A stretch of 64,000 bases of DNA, taken from positions 1-64,000 of the forward strand of contig CAZOKJ010000004.1 of NCBI GenBank assembly GCA_964580465.1, in the 5' to 3' direction. How positions within the stretch are numbered: position 1 is the first letter of the stretch; each line of letters begins with the position of its first letter. Of the stretch, positions 32,972 through 41,826 are shown in pieces. A model generated the notes under the pieces. That model was not told the DNA's origin and did no database searches. It was given only the letters and a program-made list of their open reading frames with translations. The translations under genes and the position numbers were made by a program. This stretch comes from Taishania sp964580465. Its GTDB lineage: Bacteria; Bacteroidota; Bacteroidia; Flavobacteriales_D; Crocinitomicaceae.

Positions 32972-33706
32972 ATGAAAAGAATAGGATTGTTGTTACTTGC
33001 TATAATTGCTTCATTTAGTGCTGTTTTTGCGCAAAATCAAAACGATTCATTCATACAACATGTAGATGCCGCTACTTTTAAAAAAGTGGTCGAATCTGGT
33101 AATGGAATTATCTTAGATGTTCGCACGCCTCAAGAAGTTGCAGCGGGCCATATTGCCAATGCTAGTGTAATAAATTTTTATGACGCTGACTTTGAGCAAA
33201 AGATTAATCTAATGCAAAAGGACAAAGAAATTTATGTTTATTGTCGTTCTGGCGCTAGAAGTAGTCAAGCTGCGAATTTGTTGCAAAAAAATGGGTTCAA
33301 AAAAGTGTATAACTTGCAAGGTGGCATTGGCGCTTGGGAAAAAAAAGGCTATGCAATCACACAACCAACAAACACAGAGGATACGAACATTCAAACAATG
33401 ACAGTAGTAGATTTGAATAGCTTGTTGAAAGAAAACAAAGTGGTATTCATTGATTTTCACACGCAATGGTGTTCACCTTGCCGTAAAATGGCGCCTGTTG
33501 TTGATGAATTAGAAAAAGAATATTCTGGAAAGGTAGTTGTCAAACGAATTGATGTTGACAAGAGCAAAGACATTGCCAAAGAATACCAAGTTAGCGGTGT
33601 GCCAGTTTTTACACTTTTTGTAGATGGCAAAGCTGTTTGGACTCATAATGGAATGATTGCCAAAGAGGCCATTGTTCAAGAATTGAATCAAGTATTGAAG
33701 AAATAA
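32972..33706 (+). CDS. Exported rhodanese-thioredoxin fusion protein
   Basis: A 244-aa protein with a cleavable signal (LLLLAIIASFSAVFAQ). Residues 30-127 are a single rhodanese domain with active-site Cys91 in VYCRSGARSSQAA. Residues 145-243 are a thioredoxin domain with WCSPC (166-170; Cys167 and Cys170) and the cis-Pro in SGVPVFTLF. So a sulfur-carrying and a disulfide-active site are joined in one periplasmic protein. The CSPC rather than CGPC active site may shift its redox potential. Role inferred: periplasmic thiol or persulfide handling. Confidence 0.9.
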   Translation: MKRIGLLLLAIIASFSAVFAQNQNDSFIQHVDAATFKKVVESGNGIILDVRTPQEVAAGHIANASVINFYDADFEQKINLMQKDKEIYVYCRSGARSSQAANLLQKNGFKKVYNLQGGIGAWEKKGYAITQPTNTEDTNIQTMTVVDLNSLLKENKVVFIDFHTQWCSPCRKMAPVVDELEKEYSGKVVVKRIDVDKSKDIAKEYQVSGVPVFTLFVDGKAVWTHNGMIAKEAIVQELNQVLKK

Positions 33707-33843
33707 CTCAAAAAAGATAGGATAAGTTCTATTTTTTTAATATCATTGTGTCTGTTTTTTTTGCATACTACAATGAGAGAAAACTAAAATTAAGACAGTC
33801 ATCACCAATTAAAAAGTGAGATCATTTAAAAATTAATGTAATA

Positions 33844-35397
33844 ATGAGAGTAGGTATTCCAGTAGAAGTTTCAACGAATGAGTTACGCGTAGCTGCTACA
33901 CCTAAAACGGTACAACGTTTGAGAAAACAAGGGTTTGACGTATACATTCAAGCGGGTGCAGGCGCGAAAGCTAATTATTCAGATGAATCATTTCAAGAAG
34001 CAGGTGCAAACATCGTGCCTTCAGCGAATGAAATTTATGGTCAGTCAGATATTGTTTTAAAAGTTCAACCACCAACAGAGCAAGAAATTCCTCTAATGAA
34101 AGAAGGATTGGTAATGTTGAGCTATTTATGGCCTGCACAAAACCAAGACTTATTGCAAAAATTAGCAGCTCAAAAAGTAAATGCTGTAGCAATGGACGCT
34201 ATTCCACGTATTTCACGTGCTCAAAAGATGGACGTTCTTTCATCTATGGCAAATATTGCTGGTTATCGTGCTGTTATTGAAGGTTCTTACCACTTTGGAC
34301 GTTTTTTAAATGGACAAATCACTGCTGCTGGTAAAGTTGACCCAGCAAAAGTATTGGTAATCGGTGCCGGTGTTGCTGGACTAGCTGCAATTGGCGCTGC
34401 AAATTCTTTGGGCGCTATTGTTCGTGCATTTGATACACGTAAAGAAGTAGCAGAACAAATTGAATCAATGGGAGCAAGCTTCTTAACGGTTAACATTGAT
34501 GAAGACGGTGCTACGGGAACAGGTTACTCAAAAGAAATGAGTAAGGAGTTCATTGAAGCGGAAATGGCTTTGTTTTTAGAACAAGCAAAAGAAGTGGATA
34601 TTATCATCACAACTGCTCAAATTCCAGGACGTGAGGCGCCAAAATTAATCATGGACTATCACGTTGCTGCTATGAAACCAGGATCTGTTATTGTTGACTT
34701 AGCTGCTTCAACAGGAGGAAACTGTGTGATGACAAAACCAGGTGAGATTTATACAACTGAAAATGGTGTAACAATTCTTGGAAAACTAGATCAATTGCCA
34801 ACTCAGGCTTCTCAATTATATGGTAACAACTTGTGTCACCTATTAGATGACATGGGTAAAGCAGAAGGCTTTAAAATTGATATGGAGGACGATGTTGTTT
34901 CCAGAGCAATGGTAACTTACAATGGTCAAATTAATTGGCCACCAGCTCCGTTACAAGTAAGTCCAACAGCAGGAGGAGGAGCTGCTCCAAAAATAGTTGG
35001 CCCAACTCCAGAAGAATTAAAAGCACAAGAAGAGGCAAAGCAACGCAAAGCAGCACTTTCTACTATGATTGCGTTAGGTGTAGTGGGGGCATTGTTATTC
35101 TTAATCGGACAATTTGCACCTGCTGAGTCTAATTTCTTGCAACACATGACGGTGTTTGTACTAGCAGTATTTGTTGGATGGCAAATTATTACCAATGTTA
35201 CTCATGCTTTGCACACGCCTTTGATGTCAGTAACCAATGCGATTAGCGGTATCATCATAGTTGGTGGATTGTTGCAAACAACCAATGAAATTAACGTTGT
35301 AACAATTATTGCTTTTGTTGCAATTTTATTGGCAAGTATCAACATCGTTGGTGGATTTGTGGTAACACACAGAATGTTAAACATGTTCAAGAAATAA
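33844..35397 (+). CDS. pntA: NAD(P) transhydrogenase subunit alpha
   Basis: Part of the proton-pumping transhydrogenase that moves hydride from NADH to NADP+. The 517-aa chain holds the complete NAD(H)-binding domain I (MRVGIPVEVSTNELRVAATP at the start; Rossmann VLVIGAGVAGLAAIGAA about 169-185; RAFDTRK) and the membrane part dIIa (four hydrophobic segments, about 405-515), so the subunit is not split as in some bacteria. A Pro/Ala/Glu-rich linker joins the two. pntB follows after 29 bp. Confidence 0.95.
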   Translation: MRVGIPVEVSTNELRVAATPKTVQRLRKQGFDVYIQAGAGAKANYSDESFQEAGANIVPSANEIYGQSDIVLKVQPPTEQEIPLMKEGLVMLSYLWPAQNQDLLQKLAAQKVNAVAMDAIPRISRAQKMDVLSSMANIAGYRAVIEGSYHFGRFLNGQITAAGKVDPAKVLVIGAGVAGLAAIGAANSLGAIVRAFDTRKEVAEQIESMGASFLTVNIDEDGATGTGYSKEMSKEFIEAEMALFLEQAKEVDIIITTAQIPGREAPKLIMDYHVAAMKPGSVIVDLAASTGGNCVMTKPGEIYTTENGVTILGKLDQLPTQASQLYGNNLCHLLDDMGKAEGFKIDMEDDVVSRAMVTYNGQINWPPAPLQVSPTAGGGAAPKIVGPTPEELKAQEEAKQRKAALSTMIALGVVGALLFLIGQFAPAESNFLQHMTVFVLAVFVGWQIITNVTHALHTPLMSVTNAISGIIIVGGLLQTTNEINVVTIIAFVAILLASINIVGGFVVTHRMLNMFKK

Positions 35398-35426
35398 GAA
35401 TTAGCTATATTTTTAAATAAAGGAAA

Positions 35427-36818
35427 ATGATAGGACACGAAATACAAACAGCAGCGTACTTATTTGCGAGTATTCTGTTTATTTTAAGTTTAGGAGGATT
35501 ATCCTCACAAGAAACAGCCAAGCGAGGTGTTTTATATGGAATTGTAGGGATGATTATCGCTCTTTTGGCTACGGTTTTAGGACAAGGAGCTGAGGGACAC
35601 GTTTATATTATTGTTGCAGTAGCCATTGCTTCTGTTATTGGTATTGCATTGGCTCGCAAAGTAGAAATGACTGCTATGCCACAATTGATTGCTATTCTTC
35701 ATAGCTTCGTGGGATTGGCGGCTGTATTGGTTGGTTATGGTTCTTATTTAGACCCTGAAACACAAGAAATGACAGGCGCAACATTGAATATTCACTTAGT
35801 GGAGGTATATATTGGCATCTTTATTGGTGCTTTAACATTCACAGGTTCGATTGTTGCTTGGGGTAAATTGGATGGGAAAATCATGAGTAAAGCATTGATT
35901 TATCCTGGAAGGCATACAGTAAACATTGTTTTATTGTTGATTACAATTGTATTAGGTGTATTCTTTGCTAAAGCAGAGGGAACTGATGGATTGATTTATT
36001 TATACATCATGACAGCCATTGGTAGCTTCATTGGAGTAATGATGGTAATGGCTATTGGTGGTGGAGATATGCCTGTTGTAGTGAGTATGTTGAATTCTTA
36101 CTCTGGTTGGGCTGCTGCTGCTGCTGGTTTCATGTTAGGAAATGATTTATTGATTGTTACTGGTGCTTTAGTGGGTAGTTCAGGTGCTATCTTATCTATC
36201 CATATGAGTAAAGCGATGAATCGTAAGTTTATTTCTGTGATCTTAGGAGGATTTGGAACTGCAGGTGGTTCAAGCAAGGAAATTGAAGGTGAAATCACAC
36301 AAATCAATCACGAAGAAGCAGCTGATTTATTGAAAAATGCTAAATCAGTAGTGATTGTGCCTGGATATGGTATGGCTGTTGCTAAAGCACAATATCCAAT
36401 TCATGACATGGTACAAACATTGCGCAACATGGGGAAAGAAGTTCGCTTTGCAATTCACCCCGTAGCGGGACGTTTACCTGGACACATGAACGTGTTATTA
36501 GCAGAAGCAAAAGTTCCGTATGATATCGTATTGGAAATGGATGAAATTAACCCTGATTTGCCAGACACAGACGTGGTAATGGTGATTGGTGCAAACGACG
36601 TTGTTAACCCAGGAGCGGAAGATGATCCAGGTTCTTCTATCTATGGAATGCCAGTTATCAAAGCGTGGAATGCTGAGCGTGTTATCATCATGAAACGTTC
36701 ACTTTCTTCTGGTTATTCTGGTGAGGACAACCCGTTATTTTACCGTGATAACTCAGATATGTTATTGGGTGATGCCAAAGAAAGTACGGATAAGTTATTG
36801 TCTTATTTGAAACAATAA
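35427..36818 (+). CDS. pntB: NAD(P) transhydrogenase subunit beta
   Basis: The partner of PntA, 463 aa. The first two thirds hold eight or nine membrane helices (dIIb). The C-terminal dIII binds NADP(H), with VVIVPGYGMAVAKAQYPIHD (about residues 307-326), FAIHPVAGRLPGHMNVLLAE and VIGANDVVNPGAEDDPGS. It lies in one transcription unit with pntA; the glycosyltransferase gene follows 5 bp later and may be co-transcribed. Confidence 0.96.
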   Translation: MIGHEIQTAAYLFASILFILSLGGLSSQETAKRGVLYGIVGMIIALLATVLGQGAEGHVYIIVAVAIASVIGIALARKVEMTAMPQLIAILHSFVGLAAVLVGYGSYLDPETQEMTGATLNIHLVEVYIGIFIGALTFTGSIVAWGKLDGKIMSKALIYPGRHTVNIVLLLITIVLGVFFAKAEGTDGLIYLYIMTAIGSFIGVMMVMAIGGGDMPVVVSMLNSYSGWAAAAAGFMLGNDLLIVTGALVGSSGAILSIHMSKAMNRKFISVILGGFGTAGGSSKEIEGEITQINHEEAADLLKNAKSVVIVPGYGMAVAKAQYPIHDMVQTLRNMGKEVRFAIHPVAGRLPGHMNVLLAEAKVPYDIVLEMDEINPDLPDTDVVMVIGANDVVNPGAEDDPGSSIYGMPVIKAWNAERVIIMKRSLSSGYSGEDNPLFYRDNSDMLLGDAKESTDKLLSYLKQ

Positions 36819-36823
36819 AATTG

Positions 36824-38296
36824 ATGCTTAAAGAAGCTATTGCTAAAGTTAATTTCAGCAATGGTGCTATTTTAATTGTATTAGTAGCTATAAATTTCCT
36901 TGTAAAAGGAATGTTTATAGACTACCATTCTTTAGGAGGGGATGAACCATTTAGTGTGTATCACGCTCAGATGGACATCCCCTCTATCATTGATTTACTT
37001 ACAAAAGGAAACAACCCACCGCTGTATGAAATTTTGTTGCATTGGTGGATCAAATTGGGTGGAATAAGCACACTTTCTGTTCGTTTTCCTTCTCTTATCG
37101 CTAGTTGTGTGGCACTTATTTACATTTATAAATTAGGTGAGTCTATTGCCAATTCTCGCGTCGCGATAATTGCATCGGTGATTTTTATTTTTTCCAATTA
37201 TCACTTGTTGTTTGCTCATGAAGCCAGAGTCTATGCTATTTTTGGTATGCTTTCCAGTATGTCGATGTGCTATTTTTATCAGTTGTTTTTAATTGTAACA
37301 AATACTGCACCTAAATCGACAAAAACGCTGTTTTTTTATGTTTTTTCTTCGGTTTTTCTAATTTATGCACATTATTTTGGATTTTTTGTCCTTTTTGCTC
37401 AAGGCTTGTTTCTCCTATTATTTATTAAAAAAATTCTTCATTGGCGAATACTTCTCAGCGTATTAGCTGTGCTGCTTGCGCTGTATTTACCTAATTTATT
37501 TACCTTGTACCAACGATTGAATGAGTCAATAGAAGGAACGTGGGTTAGTCCCCCGAATGGAATTGATGATCTTTACAACATGATTCGTCATTTTACCAAT
37601 GCGCCAGTTGTAACCGGAACCATCATCTTATTGCTTTTGGCAAGTGGTGTAAAAGTATGGTTGACAAGGCAAAAAACACAGACGAACCAAGGTAAATTAC
37701 TGATTGTTGTTTGGTTTTTTAGCATATTTTTTGCCATGTTTGCTATTTCTTATCAATTGCCCATGTTTTTAGATCGCTATTTGATGCCAGCATCCATTGC
37801 TTTTATTGTGTTAGTGAGTATAGCAGTTGATTTTTTATCGCTTAAAGCCAAATACAGTTGGGTGTTACCCGTTATTACAATTGGTCTTTTTGTGACGACC
37901 GTAAAGCCTGCTATTTCAAACAAACGAAACGTGAAAGAAGCTGTACAATTTGTCAAAGATTGGAAGGATGAAAAAACACTTGTGCTATTTAGTCCAACAA
38001 ATTTTATCTTAGATTTTAGTTACTACTACGATAGAAACGTGTTCCAAACAATAGATACTACAGCTAATTATTCCAAACTTCAATCCATGCTTGGAAAGGA
38101 ATCAATTGTTGGCGTTAATTCTATTGAAGAAGTTGCTATTGATTCATGGAAACGCATTGTTTATTTAGACGCAGCAGCTGATTTTAACAATCCAACTAAT
38201 GGAATCAATGCCCGATTAGAAGAAAGTTTCACGCTTAAAACAACACAAAACGTTTATGAAATTTACACGATTAAAGAATACGTTAAAGATGAATAA
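36824..38296 (+). CDS. Polytopic glycosyltransferase, GT39/ArnT-like
   Basis: A 490-aa membrane protein with about ten hydrophobic segments. The first periplasmic loop has GGDEPFSVYHAQ and NNPPLYEILLHWW, which match the acidic motif and following helix of GT39/PMT-type transferases that use polyprenyl-phosphate sugars. The last about 110 residues form a soluble domain (FVKDWKDEKTLVLFSP). The substrate is unknown. I start at ATG 36824; a TTG one codon earlier is not needed. Close linkage to pntB is probably transcriptional only. Confidence 0.75.
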   Translation: MLKEAIAKVNFSNGAILIVLVAINFLVKGMFIDYHSLGGDEPFSVYHAQMDIPSIIDLLTKGNNPPLYEILLHWWIKLGGISTLSVRFPSLIASCVALIYIYKLGESIANSRVAIIASVIFIFSNYHLLFAHEARVYAIFGMLSSMSMCYFYQLFLIVTNTAPKSTKTLFFYVFSSVFLIYAHYFGFFVLFAQGLFLLLFIKKILHWRILLSVLAVLLALYLPNLFTLYQRLNESIEGTWVSPPNGIDDLYNMIRHFTNAPVVTGTIILLLLASGVKVWLTRQKTQTNQGKLLIVVWFFSIFFAMFAISYQLPMFLDRYLMPASIAFIVLVSIAVDFLSLKAKYSWVLPVITIGLFVTTVKPAISNKRNVKEAVQFVKDWKDEKTLVLFSPTNFILDFSYYYDRNVFQTIDTTANYSKLQSMLGKESIVGVNSIEEVAIDSWKRIVYLDAAADFNNPTNGINARLEESFTLKTTQNVYEIYTIKEYVKDE

Positions 38297-38301
38297 CTAA
38301 T

Positions 38302-41300
38302 TTATCCTTGCGCCCAATTTAATGCGTCATAAGCCTTGTCAATCGAATCAATTCCATCAAAAATTAAACGTAATTTATTGTTTTTTTCGCTAATTTTTAC
38401 TCCTTTTGGATTGGTTTGAATGTAATTCAATACAGCTGTAAACTGTGGACTTTGGTAGTAAAAATGTTGTGGATTTTCATTAAAATAACCAATCATTTTT
38501 TCTGATTTAATTACCAAACGAACAAAACCAATTGCTTGTGCTTTTTTGCGTAAACGAATGGATTGTAAAAGCTCATCCACAATAGCAGGAATTGGTCCGA
38601 AACGGTCTAATAATTGATTTCTAAAGCTTTCTAACTCTTCTTCTTTTTGAATATTGTCTAATTCTTGATACAATGATAAACGCTCAGCAACATTGTTGAC
38701 ATAGTCATCTGGTATGCGTATTTCTAAGTCTGTTTCAATGATGCAATCTTGTACAATTTGCTGATAATTGTCCGTGTTTCTATCTTCAAAAAGTTCTTTA
38801 AACTCTTGATTTTTCAATTCTTCAATGGCTTCGTTGAGAATCTTTTGATACATTTCAAAGCCTATTTCAGATATAAATCCACTTTGCTCACCTCCCAACA
38901 TGTTTCCAGCTCCTCGAATGTCTAAGTCTTTCATCGCAATGTTGAATCCTGAACCTAAATCGGAGAATTGAACCAAAGCTTCTAAACGTTTGCGAGCTTC
39001 TGTTGTTAAAACGGATGATTTTTGTGAGATGAGGTAACAGAACCCCTTTTTATTAGAACGCCCAACTCGGCCACGAAGTTGGTGCAAATCACTCAAACCA
39101 AAATTATGTGCGTCATTGATAATCATCGTGTTGGCATTTGAAATATCAATACCAGATTCAATGATAGTTGTTGCCAATAATACATCGTATTCGTGATTGA
39201 TAAAGCCCATCATGATTTTCTCTAAGTCCTTACCATCCATTTGTCCGTGACCAATGGCAACGCGAACACCAGGGCATAAACGCTGAAGCATTCCAGCTAT
39301 TTCTTTGATGTTAGCTAATCGATTGTGCACGAAATATACTTGACCACCACGACTTAATTCATAAGCAACAGCATCTCTAATTCGCTCTTCACTAAAAGTG
39401 ATGATTTCTGTTAAAACAGGTTGGCGATTAGGCGGTGGAGTATTGATGATGCTCAAATCACGTGCTCCCATCAATGAAAACTGTAAGGTTCTCGGAATCG
39501 GCGTTGCAGTTAAGGTTAAAGTATCAACAGTTGCTCGCAAGGTTTTTAATTTATCTTTGACTGAAACACCAAATTTTTGTTCCTCGTCAATAATCATCAA
39601 ACCTAAGTCTTTGAATTTTACTTTGTCAGCAACAATGGCGTGTGTACCGATAAGAATATCGATTTTTCCATCTGCTAAATCTTTCAATGTTTGAGTAGTT
39701 TCTTTTGCCGATTTAAAACGATTGATATAGTCAACACGGCAAGGGAATTCTTTTAAGCGTTCTGAAAAACTGCGATAATGCTGCAAAGATAAAATGGTTG
39801 TAGGCACCAATACTGCCACTTGTTTACTGTCAGCAACTGCTTTAAAAGCGGCGCGAATAGCCACTTCAGTTTTGCCAAATCCTACGTCGCCACAAATCAA
39901 ACGATCCATAGGGACTGGCTTTTCCATGTCCTCTTTTACTGCCAAAGTAGCTTTTGACTGATCTGGCGTGTCTTCATACATGAAAGAAACTTCCAACTCA
40001 TTTTGTAAATAAGTATCTGGAGAGAATTGAAAACCAGGTTGACTTTTGCGTTTTGCGTATAGTTGAATTAAATCAAAGGCTAATTCTTTGATTTTTGTTT
40101 TCGTTTTATTCTTTAAAGTTGCCCAAGCTTGCGTTCCTAACTTGTTCACTTTTGGTATGCTTCCTTCTTTACCTGTAAATTTTGAAATACGATGCAGTGA
40201 ATGCACGCCAACATACAAAACATCACCATCTTTATAGACCAAACGAATGGCTTCTTGTGGTTTTCCATTAACGTCAATGGTTTCTAAACCAGAGAATTGT
40301 CCCACGCCATGGTCAATATGTGTTACATAATCACCCTTCTGAAGGTTGTAAATTTCTTTTAAAGTCAATGCTTGTTTCGCTTGTCTAAAACCTTCTTTTA
40401 GACGAAAACGATGATAACGTTCAAATAACTGATGGTCAGTGTAGCAAACTAACTGATTGTTTGGAGAAATAAAACCTTCACTAAGAGAAAAGTGCATTGG
40501 GACAAATTGAGCTTTTTCACCTTCTTCTTCACTTATATCTGCTAAAATCTGTTCCAAACGCTCCATTTGCTTGGGCTGATTGGAAAAGATTAACACTTTA
40601 TTACCTTGTGACGTTCTTACTAAAATGTCATCTCTTAGCAACTCAAATTGTTTGTTGAAGGATGGTTGTGGTTGAAAATCAAATGAATGTTTGTAATCGC
40701 TTTTGAAATAAGGCTCTAATCCCCATTCTATTACTGACATCGATTGTATTTCGTCTTCAAAAACGACTGGATTTAGGTACAAATTACTTGGAATTGTATG
40801 TTTCACTGTATCTGGCAATCCAGCGTGAATACCAACAGCTTTGTCGTATTCTTTTTTAAGAATTTCTTTTGTGCGTTCAACAGAATCAATCCAAATGATG
40901 GTGTTTTTGCCAATAAATTCAAAAAAACTAGCATTTCCTTCTTGTACTAATTTCCCTTGTACGTTTGGTACAATTGCAAAATGTTGGTGATTATTGATGG
41001 ATAATTGCGTAGAAGGATCAAAGGTGCGGATGGATTCTACTTCGTCACCAAAAAACTCAATACGAAATGGGTTGTCGTTAGAGTAGGAGAAAATATCAAT
41101 GATACCACCGCGAATAGAGAATTGTCCAGGTTCGTACACAAAATCAACCGCTTCGAAATGGTATTCTATCAGCAATTCCTGTATGAATTCGATGGAATAT
41201 GTTTTACCTTTTTCTAAACGAAAAGTGTTTTGAGTAAATGTTTTTTGTGTGGGTACTTGTTCAAATAAAGCTTCTGGATAGGTAATGACCCACGCATTTT

Positions 41301-41649
41301 TACCACTATTGATTTTCTCTAAAACTTCCGCACGTTGAACAACATTTGCATTATCGATTTCTTCAAATTGATAAGGAACACGATAAGAAGCAGGATAAAA
41401 AAGAATATTTGCATTTTCTGGAAATATCCCCTCAAAATCATTTAAAAAATAAGCAGCCTCTTCTTTGTCTGAAAGTATGAACAAATGATTTCCGGGAGTT
41501 TGATTAGTAACAGCAGCTGTAGATACTGCTTTTGAAGAACCTGCCAACCCTTTCCAATGGATTTTTGTCCCAATTGATTGGAGTTGTTGTGAAGTTGCTT
41601 CTATTGCTGGTAATTGTTCAAATAATCCCCGAAATTCTTTATTGTTCAT
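38302..41649 (-). CDS. mfd: Transcription-repair coupling factor
   Basis: The DNA translocase that removes stalled RNA polymerase and recruits UvrAB. The 1115-aa chain has the N-terminal UvrB-like region (RGGIIDIFSYSNDNPFRIEF), the RNA-polymerase-interacting domain (KGDYVTHIDHGVGQFSGLE), helicase motifs I (CGDVGFGKTEVA, near residue 590) and II (DEEQ, near 688), TATPIPRTLQFS, DVLLATTIIESGID and QLRGRVGRS, and the C-terminal TRCF domain. A -7 box (minus strand TAAATTTG, 41691-41684) lies 35 bp upstream. Confidence 0.96.
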   Translation of the reverse strand: MNNKEFRGLFEQLPAIEATSQQLQSIGTKIHWKGLAGSSKAVSTAAVTNQTPGNHLFILSDKEEAAYFLNDFEGIFPENANILFYPASYRVPYQFEEIDNANVVQRAEVLEKINSGKNAWVITYPEALFEQVPTQKTFTQNTFRLEKGKTYSIEFIQELLIEYHFEAVDFVYEPGQFSIRGGIIDIFSYSNDNPFRIEFFGDEVESIRTFDPSTQLSINNHQHFAIVPNVQGKLVQEGNASFFEFIGKNTIIWIDSVERTKEILKKEYDKAVGIHAGLPDTVKHTIPSNLYLNPVVFEDEIQSMSVIEWGLEPYFKSDYKHSFDFQPQPSFNKQFELLRDDILVRTSQGNKVLIFSNQPKQMERLEQILADISEEEGEKAQFVPMHFSLSEGFISPNNQLVCYTDHQLFERYHRFRLKEGFRQAKQALTLKEIYNLQKGDYVTHIDHGVGQFSGLETIDVNGKPQEAIRLVYKDGDVLYVGVHSLHRISKFTGKEGSIPKVNKLGTQAWATLKNKTKTKIKELAFDLIQLYAKRKSQPGFQFSPDTYLQNELEVSFMYEDTPDQSKATLAVKEDMEKPVPMDRLICGDVGFGKTEVAIRAAFKAVADSKQVAVLVPTTILSLQHYRSFSERLKEFPCRVDYINRFKSAKETTQTLKDLADGKIDILIGTHAIVADKVKFKDLGLMIIDEEQKFGVSVKDKLKTLRATVDTLTLTATPIPRTLQFSLMGARDLSIINTPPPNRQPVLTEIITFSEERIRDAVAYELSRGGQVYFVHNRLANIKEIAGMLQRLCPGVRVAIGHGQMDGKDLEKIMMGFINHEYDVLLATTIIESGIDISNANTMIINDAHNFGLSDLHQLRGRVGRSNKKGFCYLISQKSSVLTTEARKRLEALVQFSDLGSGFNIAMKDLDIRGAGNMLGGEQSGFISEIGFEMYQKILNEAIEELKNQEFKELFEDRNTDNYQQIVQDCIIETDLEIRIPDDYVNNVAERLSLYQELDNIQKEEELESFRNQLLDRFGPIPAIVDELLQSIRLRKKAQAIGFVRLVIKSEKMIGYFNENPQHFYYQSPQFTAVLNYIQTNPKGVKISEKNNKLRLIFDGIDSIDKAYDALNWAQG

Positions 41650-41793
41650 CGATGATGTTTTCTATTGTTTTTTAATAAAAGTGCAAATTTACGAATTTTG
41701 ATGGAATGTGAAAAATGGAAGATGCTTTGTAAATCATATCTTTTAGTCATGAACTTTGCTTGATTGCGTTATTAATTTCACAGCTTTTTTATT

Positions 41794-41801
41794 TATCTTT
41801 G
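41794..41801 (+). promoter_or_regulatory. -7 box of ileS
   Basis: TATCTTTG matches TAnnTTTG, 25 bp before the ATG. No clear -33 element. Confidence 0.5.
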
Positions 41802-41826
41802 CAGTTTTAACTTTCCAATTCAAGTA

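Noticed and set aside
36821..36826. TTG at 36821 as start of the glycosyltransferase
   Set aside because: ATG follows one codon later and is the better start.
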